Made by a program: the position numbers and the translations under genes. The notes beneath the pieces were generated by a model, which was given only the letters and a program-made list of their open reading frames with translations, was not told the origin of the DNA and searched no databases. DNA of 64,000 bases from NCBI RefSeq assembly GCF_002949735.1, contig NZ_CP026681.1, positions 4,742,001 to 4,806,000 of the forward strand. The letters are read 5' to 3'. Source of the stretch: Nostoc sp. 'Peltigera membranacea cyanobiont' N6 (GTDB taxonomy: Bacteria; Cyanobacteriota; Cyanobacteriia; Cyanobacteriales; Nostocaceae). Position 1 is the first letter of the stretch; every line of letters begins with the position of its first letter. This document shows positions 1 through 8,295 of this stretch, piece by piece.

Positions 1-239
1 TCGATGCAGACAAGAGCAACTATGATGCTTATTATGAGCGATCGCTGCAACTAGTGCGTCCGGGGGGACTGATTGCGATCGATAATGTGCTTTGGTCAGG
101 CAAGGTTGCCGATCCTCAAGTTCAGGATAATAGAACTAAAAGGATTCGGGGCTTTAATCAAAAGCTGCATCAAGACCAGCGAGTTAGTCTTAGTTTAGTA
201 GCGATCGCAGATGGCTTGACTCTAGCACTGAAAAAGTAA
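1..239 (+). CDS. O-methyltransferase, C-terminal end (partial)
   Basis: The reading frame is open from the left edge (codons start at base 3) and stops with TAA at 237-239, so only the last 78 or so residues are present. They contain DADKSNYDAYYE followed by LVRPGGLIAIDNVLWSGKVAD, which is the hallmark of class I SAM-dependent O-methyltransferases of the caffeoyl-CoA OMT type (family 3). In this family the DADK stretch carries a metal/substrate-binding Asp and the DN pair lies near the active site. The 5' end, start codon and substrate lie outside the window. The family call is firm; the substrate cannot be read from this fragment. Confidence 0.85.
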   Translation, partial: DADKSNYDAYYERSLQLVRPGGLIAIDNVLWSGKVADPQVQDNRTKRIRGFNQKLHQDQRVSLSLVAIADGLTLALKK

Positions 240-512
240 TATCTTTAAATCCTCATTTATCTATTTGTTACGAACGCAGAAACTACCGTGGTATCACTTT
301 TTTAAAAAATAGTGGTTTCACAAGTTCTCCTTGGAAAGAAGAACATTTCTAGCGGCTGACTTTTCTTACTAAGTATTTTCTTCCCTTGCAAATTAATTAT
401 AATGTAAATAAATATAACCGTATATATTCATTTTTATTTTTTAAAATATTTATTCGGTTGTATATTATTAATAGACCAAAGTAGATAAATCCATCTACTA
501 ACTGTTTAACCT

Positions 513-1904
513 TTGATATCCGTGGAAGATATTCTGCAAGCAGTAGAAAGAATTCTGCAAGACAAGCCTCTTGCTTCCATCCAATGGTTTGTACTTTATC
601 AATCATGGTTGGGCAAAACTTATGGTGAAATGGCACAGGAATCAGGCTACCGCAACAATTACATCAAGGAAGTTGGCTCTGAATTGTGGCAAGACCTTTC
701 CGTAGCACTGGGAAAAAGAGTAACAAAAAAAAATCTGCATTTAGCGTTGAATAAATACCTGGAAGACAAAATAGACGATGGGGAAAATCAGAGCCAACAA
801 GATTTGGACGAAGAATCTAGCTTAGAAATGGTTTCTTCAGACTTTTTTTCAGCAAGCAAGATGGAATTTCCTAGCGGCCCTCTACCATTGGGTTCTCCTC
901 TTTACATCAATCGCCCTCCCCTAGAAGAACTTGTTTGTAACGAGATTTTATATCCAGGTTGCTTAATCCGAATCAAAGCACCTAGAAAGACCGGAAAAAG
1001 TTCGCTGCTCAATCGGATGATTGCTTATGCTAGAGAGCAAGGTTATCAAATTGTTTATTTAGACTTTCAAGAAGCCGATCAAGACGTTTTTGCTTCTCTC
1101 GATAAATTTTTGCGTTGGTTTTGTGTCAATGTCAGCAGACAGTTAAATCTGCTTCCCTGTCTAGATGATTTTTGGGATACGGAAATGGGCAGCAAGGTAA
1201 GCTGCAAAATCTATTTTGAAGCATATTTGCTGCAATACATTGATAATAGTCCTGTAGTTTTGGCTTTAAATGAAGTCCATCGAGTTTTTGAACATCCCAA
1301 TATTGCCCAAGACTTTTTGCCAATGCTGCGATTTTGGCACGAACAAGCAAAGCAGGAGCAAATCTGGCAAAAACTACGGATGGTGGTAGTTCACACCACA
1401 GAAATTTATATTCCACTCAAGCTTAACCAATCGCCTTTCAATGTTGGCATAACAATTACGTTGCCACCGTTAACTCTCAATCAGATACAGAATTTAGCAT
1501 TGTGTTACAGACTACATTGGGCAGCAGACTCCGAAGGGGCAAAACGCCTTGCACCTCTACAAGCAATGGTAGGAGGACATCCCTATTTAGTTAGCCTGGC
1601 GCTTTATCATCTATGTCAGGAGGAAATGACATTAGAGGTATTACTAGAAACCGCATCTACACCAGTAGGAATTTACACTCAGCATTTACGAGAACTATTG
1701 AGCTTACTGCAAATAGAACCGGAATTAATGTCAGCTATGCAACAGGTAATTGCAACAGATGAAAAAGTAGAGCTAGATGCGATCGCTGCTTATAAACTAG
1801 AAAGTATGGGTTTGGTTAAACTCAATGGCAATCAAGCTCACGCTATGTGTGAGTTATATCGCCTTTATTTTAGCCAACAGCTTGGAAAGCATTCAGCATA
1901 CTAA
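513..1904 (+). CDS. AAA-like NTPase with N-terminal vMAP-type HTH domain
   Basis: This 463-residue protein has an N-terminal helical segment (about 10-95, with SWLGKTYGEMAQESGY and IKEVGSELWQDLS) that matches the HTH domain placed before AAA-like NTPases in many cyanobacterial signalling or conflict proteins. It is followed by an AAA_35-type P-loop domain (about 125-440). Walker A is APRKTGKSS near residue 158, as usual for this family. The Walker B region reads VVLALNEVHRVF, where relatives usually have a DEVD-like sequence, so the catalytic Asp appears replaced by Asn. It may bind but not hydrolyse nucleotide. The start is TTG at 513; a GTG at 522 is an alternative. A second NTPase of the same family follows 138 bases downstream. 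The role is unknown. Confidence 0.75.
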   Translation: MISVEDILQAVERILQDKPLASIQWFVLYQSWLGKTYGEMAQESGYRNNYIKEVGSELWQDLSVALGKRVTKKNLHLALNKYLEDKIDDGENQSQQDLDEESSLEMVSSDFFSASKMEFPSGPLPLGSPLYINRPPLEELVCNEILYPGCLIRIKAPRKTGKSSLLNRMIAYAREQGYQIVYLDFQEADQDVFASLDKFLRWFCVNVSRQLNLLPCLDDFWDTEMGSKVSCKIYFEAYLLQYIDNSPVVLALNEVHRVFEHPNIAQDFLPMLRFWHEQAKQEQIWQKLRMVVVHTTEIYIPLKLNQSPFNVGITITLPPLTLNQIQNLALCYRLHWAADSEGAKRLAPLQAMVGGHPYLVSLALYHLCQEEMTLEVLLETASTPVGIYTQHLRELLSLLQIEPELMSAMQQVIATDEKVELDAIAAYKLESMGLVKLNGNQAHAMCELYRLYFSQQLGKHSAY

Positions 1905-1949
1905 ATAGTTCTGGTAAGCTGTTGAAAGACAAATCAAGAAAATAAGTAA

Positions 1950-2013
1950 TTTTCGTTCTTAATATGAATTCTATAAATTGTCTCAATTCCAATTCATTTA
2001 TTAAGAACGAAAA
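1950..2013. repeat. Long hairpin between the two NTPase genes
   Basis: The arms 1950-1964 (TTTTCGTTCTTAATA) and 1999-2013 are perfect 15-base inverted copies. Shorter complementary stretches (ATGAATT/AATTCAT) lie inside, so the RNA would fold into a long, AT-rich hairpin. It sits in the 138-base gap between the two NTPase genes and may act as a transcript-processing or attenuation element. There is no clear U-tract, so a simple terminator call is not secure. Confidence 0.55.
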
Positions 2014-2042
2014 ATAATTTAACATTCTAAATTTTAAATTAA

Positions 2043-3605
2043 ATGGACAACTATCGATATCAAGTTGGTGGCACGTTAACTAGTGACGCTCCTAGCTATG
2101 TTGAGCGCAGAGCGGATGTGGAACTTTACGAAGCCTTGAGACAAGGTGAATTTTGCTACATCCTTAGCTGTAGGCAAATGGGTAAATCTTCACTGATGGT
2201 AAAAACAAAGCATCGCTTGCAACAAGAAGGTTTTAGATGTGCCACCGTTGATATGACTAATATTGGTTGCGAGAATATAACTCCAGAACAGTGGTATAAG
2301 GGAGTTGTAGGCGATTTATGGTTGGGTTTTAAACTGTTAGGAAAAGTCAATTTAAAAGCCTGGTGGCAAGAACAAAATGATATTTCTTTGGTTCATAAAC
2401 TCAGTCGGTTTATTTCAGAAGTTCTGTTAGCTCAGTTTCCTAACGAAAGACTATTTATTTTTATTGATGAAATTGATAGTATTCTCGGCCTCGATTTCTC
2501 TGTTGATGACTTTTTTAGCTTGATTCGGTTTTGCTATAACCAACGAGCAATCGATCCAGAATATCATCGGATTACATTTGCAATTTTTGGTGTTGCTACA
2601 CCTTCAGACTTAATTGTATATCAAAATCACATTACACCATTTAATTTTGGTAAAGCCATCCGAGTCAATGGTTTTACATTTGAAGAAGCTCACCCACTAT
2701 CTTTAGGACTGGATATTAAAGACAATCATCCCCAGAAAGTTTTGAAAGAGGTATTAGCTTGGACAAAAGGGCAACCATTTCTTACTCAAAAGCTGTGTCG
2801 GCTACTTGTCAGTTTATCTCAAGATGATGTGGGTAGAACGCTAACAATTCCCCCTGGCACAGAAGAATTTTGGATAGAAAATGTGGTGCGATCGCATATC
2901 ATCGAAAAATGGGAATCACAAGATGAACCAGAACATTTGCGGACAATTCGCGATCGCATCCTCCGAAATGAACAAATTGCCGCCAGATTGCTAGGAATTT
3001 ATCAGCAAATCCTCCAAGGGATGGAAGTACCAACCGATGATAGTCGAGAACAGGTAGAACTATTGCTGTCTGGTTTGGCGATCAAAAAGCAAGGTTTTCT
3101 GCAAATCAAAAACCGAATCTATCAAGAAGTTTTCAATTTAGAATGGGTTGGAAAAAAATTAGCTTACTTGCGCCCCTACTATGAAAGCTTCAATGCGTGG
3201 ATAGCCTCAAACCAAAATGATGAATCTCGCCTATTGCGCGGACAAGCCTTGATTGATGCCCAAACCTGGGCACATGGTAAAAGCTTAAGCAACTTAGATT
3301 ATCGATTTTTAGCTGCTAGTGAAGAATTAGACCGGCGAGAAATGCAGCAAGCATTAGAAGCCGAACGTGCCAAAGAAGTTGAAGCACGACTGGCAGAACA
3401 ACAAAAAAGGCTGGATCAACAAAAGAAAGCTGCCACAATTGTGACACTTTTACTCGCAGGTATGACAATCAAGTTGGTGATTTCTATAGTGTGGGGAGTG
3501 TCGCTTTTACGAAAGATTGATGCTTTAGAATCACAGTTAAAATGTAACCAAATAGGGCATCAGGGGAAAGTAATAACAGCAAATTCTCGGTTAGATGGAT
3601 GCTGA
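2043..3605 (+). CDS. AAA-like (AAA_35) NTPase with C-terminal coiled coil and membrane anchor
   Basis: The protein has 520 residues. It opens with YQVGGTLTSDAPSYVERRAD, the typical beginning of cyanobacterial AAA_35 proteins that often carry WD40, TIR or CHASE2 modules further on. Walker A is SCRQMGKSS (about 40-48), and Walker B is LFIFIDEID with both acidic residues present. The HTH/lid-like part runs to about residue 380. A charged coiled coil follows (EELDRREMQQALEAERAKE), then one hydrophobic segment (about 465-488) and a short tail. No effector domain follows the membrane segment, so this looks like an effectorless or shortened member. It is adjacent to, and co-oriented with, the preceding NTPase gene. 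The function is unknown; a signalling or conflict role is inference. Confidence 0.75.
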   Translation: MDNYRYQVGGTLTSDAPSYVERRADVELYEALRQGEFCYILSCRQMGKSSLMVKTKHRLQQEGFRCATVDMTNIGCENITPEQWYKGVVGDLWLGFKLLGKVNLKAWWQEQNDISLVHKLSRFISEVLLAQFPNERLFIFIDEIDSILGLDFSVDDFFSLIRFCYNQRAIDPEYHRITFAIFGVATPSDLIVYQNHITPFNFGKAIRVNGFTFEEAHPLSLGLDIKDNHPQKVLKEVLAWTKGQPFLTQKLCRLLVSLSQDDVGRTLTIPPGTEEFWIENVVRSHIIEKWESQDEPEHLRTIRDRILRNEQIAARLLGIYQQILQGMEVPTDDSREQVELLLSGLAIKKQGFLQIKNRIYQEVFNLEWVGKKLAYLRPYYESFNAWIASNQNDESRLLRGQALIDAQTWAHGKSLSNLDYRFLAASEELDRREMQQALEAERAKEVEARLAEQQKRLDQQKKAATIVTLLLAGMTIKLVISIVWGVSLLRKIDALESQLKCNQIGHQGKVITANSRLDGC

Positions 3606-3625
3606 GATAAATTTTGGATTTTAGG

Positions 3626-3814
3626 TTAAATAAAATCAAAAGCCGTTATATAAAGTCCAGAATAATGGTCATTAAAAAACTTAGCTAGGGACTCTGCTTG
3701 AGATTGGTTAATTTTCCGTTGGCCATTAACCACTTCCCTAACAATCTCAACATTTCCAAAAACCCCGGCTAAAGAATTTGGTTCCACATCAAACTCATGC
3801 ATAAGGGATTCCAA
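3626..3814 (-). pseudogene. HigA-like antitoxin remnant (C-terminal part)
   Basis: The 62-residue frame contains SLAGVFGNVEIVREVVNG and INQSQAESLAKFF, matching the C-terminal HTH portion of HigA-like (XRE) antitoxins, which are usually 100-140 residues long. The N-terminal half is missing: an in-frame TAA lies five codons upstream of the only possible early start (TTG at 3814). An internal ATG (MHEF) could still start a 58-residue peptide. No cognate HigB toxin is adjacent. It is best read as a truncated antitoxin, although a short expressed protein cannot be excluded. Confidence 0.5.
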
Positions 3815-3826
3815 TTGTAAGTCATT

Positions 3827-4408
3827 TTAAGAATAATAATTAGGGTTGAAGTTTAAGATAATTTTTTCTTCCAAATCATAATTTTTTTCCAAGTATACAT
3901 CATCTAAGAAATAAGCATTCTGCTTATAACATTCAGTAATTATTAAAATAAAATCTTCAATATTTTGACAGATGGTAATCCATTGGTCTTCTTTTGAACA
4001 GAATACAACAGATTGGTCTGAAGGCAATGTTCTGACGCAATAGTAATCAACATCGCAATACACTAGAAAAGGAATCATATCTGGTTGCCATGCCCAAGGC
4101 TCAGGGTTTCTATGTACTGCTTTTAAAAGATTAATTATTTTATCAAATTCATAAATATTTATTAAATCGCAACCAGGAATGAAATCTGTAGGATAATCAA
4201 ACTTTTCGATTAATTTAGATACAGATAAACCTTTGACGCAAGAGTATATAGCCATTAAACCTTCAGGAATTGGATGAATTTTGATGCAATCTCTGATTAT
4301 TTCATCAGATACTCCTTCGCCCATTGCAGCTATATATCCTGGTCGTTGGTTTTCAATAATTTCAAGAAGATTTTGAAAATCTCGTTCAATTTTTTCTCTT
4401 TTTTTCAT
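3827..4408 (-). CDS. SMI1/KNR4 (SUKH)-like protein
   Basis: The 193-residue soluble protein shows the layout of SUKH-superfamily proteins: an N-terminal helix, IPEGLMAIYSCVKGL (the usual PxxxxxFY/L helix), a central strand region with PFLVYCDVDYYCVRT, and a C-terminal helix (IEDFILIITECY). SUKH proteins often act as immunity proteins in contact-dependent or polymorphic toxin systems. No toxin gene is visible beside it. Its neighbours are a HigA-like remnant downstream and a broken RelE-like toxin upstream, which suggests a worn toxin/immunity locus. The family is recognised by pattern rather than by strict motifs. Confidence 0.55.
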   Translation of the reverse strand: MKKREKIERDFQNLLEIIENQRPGYIAAMGEGVSDEIIRDCIKIHPIPEGLMAIYSCVKGLSVSKLIEKFDYPTDFIPGCDLINIYEFDKIINLLKAVHRNPEPWAWQPDMIPFLVYCDVDYYCVRTLPSDQSVVFCSKEDQWITICQNIEDFILIITECYKQNAYFLDDVYLEKNYDLEEKIILNFNPNYYS

Positions 4409-4538
4409 TATTTAATGCCTTTATTTTGTAATTATCAGCAATTGTGAGCAAGTCATCATATAAACGGGAAGTCACGCACCTAATTGACAGATATGACGAG
4501 TTACTTTGTTTATGGCTAAAAGACCATAAAATGATATA

Positions 4539-4707
4539 TTTGCATCTAACTTGGGCACTCACAAGCTAGAGGGAAAGTTATCAGGATTGCTTTCATGCTC
4601 TTGTGGATTATGATTGTCGGATTGTTTTCTCACTGAAAACCGATGACGAGAATGAGGAACAAGTTGTTATTTTGCTAGATATTGGTACTCATGACGATGT
4701 TTATTAG
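4539..4707 (+). pseudogene. RelE/ParE-type mRNA interferase toxin, frameshifted remnant
   Basis: Two frames joined at about 4605-4612 give a recognisable C-terminal toxin half. From 4539 the frame reads NLGTHKLEGKLSG and SCSCG. One base off, it continues YDCRIVFSLKTDDENEE and VVILLDIGTHDDVY, then stops at 4705-4707. The THKL, YD.RIVF and IGTHD.VY motifs are those of RelE/StbE-family mRNA interferases found in cyanobacteria. The shift is a single extra base in the run ggattat. Upstream there is a stop in frame and no good start codon, so the N-terminal third is also lost. No antitoxin gene precedes it. It is clearly non-functional as read. Confidence 0.7.
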
Positions 4708-4715
4708 GTTATGAA

Positions 4716-4747
4716 GCGCGATGCCTGCGGCGGGCTGCGCCTACGCT
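4716..4747. repeat. GC-rich dispersed repeat (gcgatgcctgcggcggg type)
   Basis: A GC-rich segment in an otherwise AT-rich gap reads gcgatgcctgcggcgggctg followed by cgcctacgc. From memory, this is a dispersed intergenic repeat common in Nostocales genomes. It lies just after the broken RelE-like toxin. Only one clear copy is in this window, so its repeat status rests on general knowledge. Confidence 0.45.
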
Positions 4748-4849
4748 CTAAAGAAAGCATAGTCTTCTTAATGCTGCCAAAGATGTGAGTTAAAATGCTG
4801 ATATCTTTAATAACTACTCACGCAGACATCCCCTGAAAAAGCGATCGCT

Positions 4850-7012
4850 ATGCTTCAGTATCCCCATCTCGAACAAGCGCTAAAATATCACTTCGGTTAC
4901 GACCAATTCCGCCCCGGACAACGGCAAATTATCGAAGATGCGCTGCAAAATCGAGATTTAATGGTTGTGATGCCGACTGGTGGGGGAAAATCTTTGTGTT
5001 TTCAGCTACCAGCGTTGTTAAAAAATGGACTAACTGTGGTAGTGTCGCCGTTAATTGCTTTGATGCAAGATCAAGTAGAAGCACTGCGAAATAATAATAT
5101 TAACGCCACATTTCTCAATAGCAGCTTGAATGCTTACCAAGTGCGATCGCGGGAAGAAGCCATCCTTAACGGTAAAGTAAAATTACTCTACGTCGCCCCG
5201 GAACGTCTCCTCAGTGAAAGGTTTCTCCCATTTATCGATTTAGTTAAAGAAAAAATCGGTATTTCTAGCTTTGCTATTGATGAAGCGCACTGCGTTTCGG
5301 AATGGGGACACGATTTTCGCCCAGAATATCGCCAGTTAAAATCTCTGCGGAAACGCTATCCTGATGTTCCTACCGTCGCCCTCACTGCCACAGCAACCGA
5401 TCGCGTCCGTAGTGATATTATTCAACAATTAGGGCTAAAGCAACCAAGCATCCATCTTGCCAGTTTTAACCGTGAAAATCTTTATTACGAAGTTCGTCCT
5501 AAAACTAAATATGCTTACGCTGAATTATTAGAACTAATACGAGAAACTGAAGGTTCGACAATTATTTATTCTTTAACTCGGAAAAAAGTTGATGAACTCA
5601 CTTTTAAACTGCAAAATGATAAGGTTGTTGTTCTACCTTATCACGCCGGATTAAGTGATGAAGAACGTAGTAGTAATCAAACGCGATTTATTCGAGATGA
5701 TGTCCGGGTGATGGTGGCAACAGTCGCCTTTGGTATGGGAATTAATAAACCCGATGTGCGGCTAGTAGTTCACTTTGATATGCCCAGAAATATAGAAGGT
5801 TATTATCAAGAATCGGGTCGAGCAGGTAGAGATGGAGAACCATCTCGGTGTACAATCTTTTTCAGCTTTGGTGATGTTAAAACAATTGAATGGAGTATCG
5901 ATCAAAAAACCGATCCTCAAGAACAGTTGATTGCCAAACAACAACTGCGACAAATGATCGATTACGCTGAAGGCACTGATTGTCGGCGAACGATTCAACT
6001 AGGCTATTTTGGCGAAAGGTTTCCTGGGAATTGCGGTAACTGTGACAATTGCCGCCATCCCAAACCCATGCAAGATTGGACAATTGAAGCCATGAAGTTT
6101 CTATCTTGTGTAGCGCGTTGCAAAGAAAGGTTTGGGATGCTACATATAATTGATGTGTTACGGGGGGCAAAAAAAGACAAAATTCTTCAGTACGAACACG
6201 ATAAACTTTCTACTTATGGTATTGGTAAAGATAGAACTGTAGATGAATGGCGAATGTTGGGGCGATCGCTTTTACATCAAGGGTTAATAGAACAAACTAG
6301 CGATGGTTACTCAGTTTTAAAACTAAATGCCTCAAGTTGGGAAGTAATGCGAAAACAGCGCACAGTTTCGCTAGCTGTAACCACAGTCCAAAAAATTAGC
6401 TGGGAACAGGGGAGTGAAAAAGCAGAAGTTGCAGAGATATTATTACAGAAGTTGCGATCGCTACGCAAACAATTAGCTGATGAACAATCTGTACCACCTT
6501 ATGTCATTTTCCACGATTCCACTTTAAAATTGATGGTACAGGTGCAACCCCAAAACTTAGCTGAATTTGCCAAACTTTCTGGTGTAGGTAGTCATAAACT
6601 CGCTCAATATGGCGAAAAATTTATTACAGAAATTCGCGCTTACCGCCAAGAAAAAGGTTTGCAAAATAAATCTGTTACTCCCACTTCTGTATCTTCTCCC
6701 AACTCATCTTCTTACACCGAATTACAGACATTACAACTACATCAGCAAGGTTTAAATATCGCTCAAATTGCCCAAAAACGCAACCTGAGTCCGGCAACAG
6801 TTAGCAATCATCTAGAAAAACTAATTGAGAAACATCAGCCAGTTGATTTAAATCAATTAATGCCTCTAGAACATCAACAAAAAATTTGGCAAGTTTTAGA
6901 AGTACTTGGTGATATTTCCCTCACTCCCATCAAAGAACAACTAGGTGAAAGCTATACTTTTGATGAAATTCGCTTAGTGCGGAGTAAGTGGCGGCGTGAA
7001 AATCGTAAATAA
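4850..7012 (+). CDS. recQ: ATP-dependent DNA helicase RecQ
   Basis: The protein has 720 residues. It has the SF2 helicase core with Walker A MPTGGGKS (41-48), DEAH box IDEAHCVSEWGHDFRPEY (from 143), motif III ALTATAT and motif VI YYQESGRAGRDG. A RecQ zinc-binding domain follows (CRRTIQLGYFGE and CGNCDNC), then the winged-helix RQC region. An HRDC domain lies at about 545-600, and a C-terminal HTH extension (LNIAQIAQKRNLSPATVSNH) is present as in longer bacterial RecQ proteins. It unwinds DNA 3' to 5' in recombination repair and restart of stalled replication. The ATG at 4850 fits the conserved N-terminus. It stands alone. Confidence 0.97.
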   Translation: MLQYPHLEQALKYHFGYDQFRPGQRQIIEDALQNRDLMVVMPTGGGKSLCFQLPALLKNGLTVVVSPLIALMQDQVEALRNNNINATFLNSSLNAYQVRSREEAILNGKVKLLYVAPERLLSERFLPFIDLVKEKIGISSFAIDEAHCVSEWGHDFRPEYRQLKSLRKRYPDVPTVALTATATDRVRSDIIQQLGLKQPSIHLASFNRENLYYEVRPKTKYAYAELLELIRETEGSTIIYSLTRKKVDELTFKLQNDKVVVLPYHAGLSDEERSSNQTRFIRDDVRVMVATVAFGMGINKPDVRLVVHFDMPRNIEGYYQESGRAGRDGEPSRCTIFFSFGDVKTIEWSIDQKTDPQEQLIAKQQLRQMIDYAEGTDCRRTIQLGYFGERFPGNCGNCDNCRHPKPMQDWTIEAMKFLSCVARCKERFGMLHIIDVLRGAKKDKILQYEHDKLSTYGIGKDRTVDEWRMLGRSLLHQGLIEQTSDGYSVLKLNASSWEVMRKQRTVSLAVTTVQKISWEQGSEKAEVAEILLQKLRSLRKQLADEQSVPPYVIFHDSTLKLMVQVQPQNLAEFAKLSGVGSHKLAQYGEKFITEIRAYRQEKGLQNKSVTPTSVSSPNSSSYTELQTLQLHQQGLNIAQIAQKRNLSPATVSNHLEKLIEKHQPVDLNQLMPLEHQQKIWQVLEVLGDISLTPIKEQLGESYTFDEIRLVRSKWRRENRK

Positions 7013-7046
7013 AAATTAAATGTTAGAGGATGTTTTCAAAGTATAG

Positions 7047-7162
7047 GGCGAATAGAATTCGCGGCTACAAAAGCAAAGTCCACCTTCGTGGACTAAGAGA
7101 AAGTCAAGATTTTAAACCCACCTTCGTGGGTTTTGTCTGTATAGCCGCGAATTCTATTCGCC
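7047..7162. repeat. MITE-like palindromic element with perfect 21-base terminal inverted repeats
   Basis: The ends 7047-7067 (ggcgaatagaattcgcggct plus a) and 7142-7162 are perfect inverted copies. Inside are two small hairpins, gtccaccttcgtggac (7079-7094) and cccaccttcgtggg (7118-7131). The element is about 116 bases long, has no coding potential of its own and sits between recQ and the next gene. From general knowledge this is a dispersed element of Nostocales intergenic regions; no transposase is seen nearby. The ORF that spans it is a by-product of the repeat. Confidence 0.8.
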
Positions 7163-7239
7163 AGGGTTTTAGCTTCAGTGAAAACTATGTTAATTGCTGC
7201 GATCGCCACCGGAAAGGGCGGTTACGCCATCGCACCCTT

Positions 7240-7845
7240 TTAAATCAATATACTCACAACATATAAAAATAAAATAATACAAATGACTATTGCTACTAAA
7301 AATAAAAAATTATTATTGAAAACTTTACCTAAAACAGTAGGTTTCCTTTTCTTAATTTTCTTATTCTTGTTTTTCTCCCCGACTATGCCTTGTCTCAAAC
7401 GATTTTTGGGTTCATATCGTCTGGATATTAAATATTTTGGGATTTCCTCTCTCTCTTGACTTGTACGTTCAATATCTCTAGGAATTATAGGCAAAGAAAG
7501 ATTTATTTTATTCTGATGTTGACCGTAACTCTGAGAATTCTTATTTGGTTTTTGCGCTACATTACTACGCTCCATTAACTGAATAACTTGTTGCAAATAT
7601 GCGTTCTTTTGAAATTCAAACCACTCCCTATAAACATTAAATGACTTACAAGCTTGATGAATTTCTTTCTCTACTTTGTAAACGTCAGCAACAAACACAT
7701 AATGAATGAGTTTCAATGGGTAGGGACTTTGACGGCTATTCAGTTCTTTTAATCTATCCTCTGGTGTCCGTGGTGCTACAGTTAGCCCTATTTTGTATCT
7801 ATATGTACCTACACTATGAATTAAATAAATGTACCCTGGTTTCAT
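7240..7845 (-). CDS. GIY-YIG/MUG113-like nuclease-fold protein with C-terminal membrane anchor
   Basis: The protein has 201 residues. The N-terminal 90 resemble the GIY-YIG-type MUG113/T5orf172 domain: GYIYLIHSVGTYRYKIGLT carries the paired GYIY and YKIGLT motifs, followed by RLKELNSRQSP and a helix with Glu (KVEKEIHQACK). A linker rich in Lys, Arg and Asn follows, and the last 22 residues form one hydrophobic segment, so the protein is probably tethered to a membrane by its C-terminus. Upstream, overlapping its start by four bases (ATGA), is a small ORF broken by a stop codon. Nuclease activity is inferred from the fold family only. Confidence 0.65.
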   Translation of the reverse strand: MKPGYIYLIHSVGTYRYKIGLTVAPRTPEDRLKELNSRQSPYPLKLIHYVFVADVYKVEKEIHQACKSFNVYREWFEFQKNAYLQQVIQLMERSNVAQKPNKNSQSYGQHQNKINLSLPIIPRDIERTSQEREEIPKYLISRRYEPKNRLRQGIVGEKNKNKKIKKRKPTVLGKVFNNNFLFLVAIVICIILFLYVVSILI

Positions 7846-8009
7846 TCTTGTATCTCTGTTTGTAGTTCTTCTAAAGCTGCAATCGCGTCTGTAACTCTAA
7901 AATCTGGTGAATATTTTACCTTTTTGTAGTCTGGATACTGTTTGATTTGCTTTAAAAGTAATTATGATTGATTAAGTAAATCAGTTAGCTTAATGAAATC
8001 TGTAGCCAT
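7842..8009 (-). pseudogene. Small ORF interrupted by one nonsense codon
   Basis: From an ATG at 8009 the frame reads MATDFIKLTDLLNQS, then TAA. It continues in the same frame LLLKQIKQYPDYKKVKYSPD and on to a TGA at 7842-7844 that overlaps the ATG of the GIY-YIG-like gene. Restoring one codon would give a roughly 55-residue, lysine-rich protein translationally coupled to the next gene. The protein is not recognised. The overlap and the protein-like sequence on both sides of the stop argue that it was once coding. Confidence 0.45.
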
Positions 8010-8295
8010 AATTAATCCTTAAAAATAATAGGTTGACCATTGAAGCCTTTGTAAATATCTCTGGTCTTAGCCAACTTGGTAAACTTACCTTGTATTCCTC
8101 TAGTTCGTTACCATCTGCATCTACTAGACTAAGGAATATGCTTCTACTGACAATTTATTTAATATGAATATAAGATGTCTAAGCCTTTCTGGGCGGTTTC
8201 CGTCTAGAAAAAATAGTCCCGTCTAGTATACTCTGTGAATTTTCAAACATCCTTTTATGATTAAAATACAAGAGCAAGATTAAAGGAGTTAGCCG
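8010..8295. other. Gene-free stretch with a decayed coding remnant
   Basis: On the minus strand, just upstream of the broken small ORF, a 25-codon open run ends at 8012 (reading GKFTKLAKTRDIYKG, NGQPIIFKD, stop). It is preceded by a stop codon and has no start, so it looks like the tail of a lost gene. The rest is AT-rich. A ribosome-binding site AAAGGAG for the next gene lies at about 8282-8288. Confidence 0.4.

Noticed and set aside
1132..1416. 94-codon antisense ORF within the first NTPase gene
   Set aside because: Shadow frame without homology or start signals; the plus-strand gene has clear domain motifs.
7030..7266. 78-codon ORF downstream of recQ
   Set aside because: It runs through the palindromic MITE-like element; its openness follows from the repeat.
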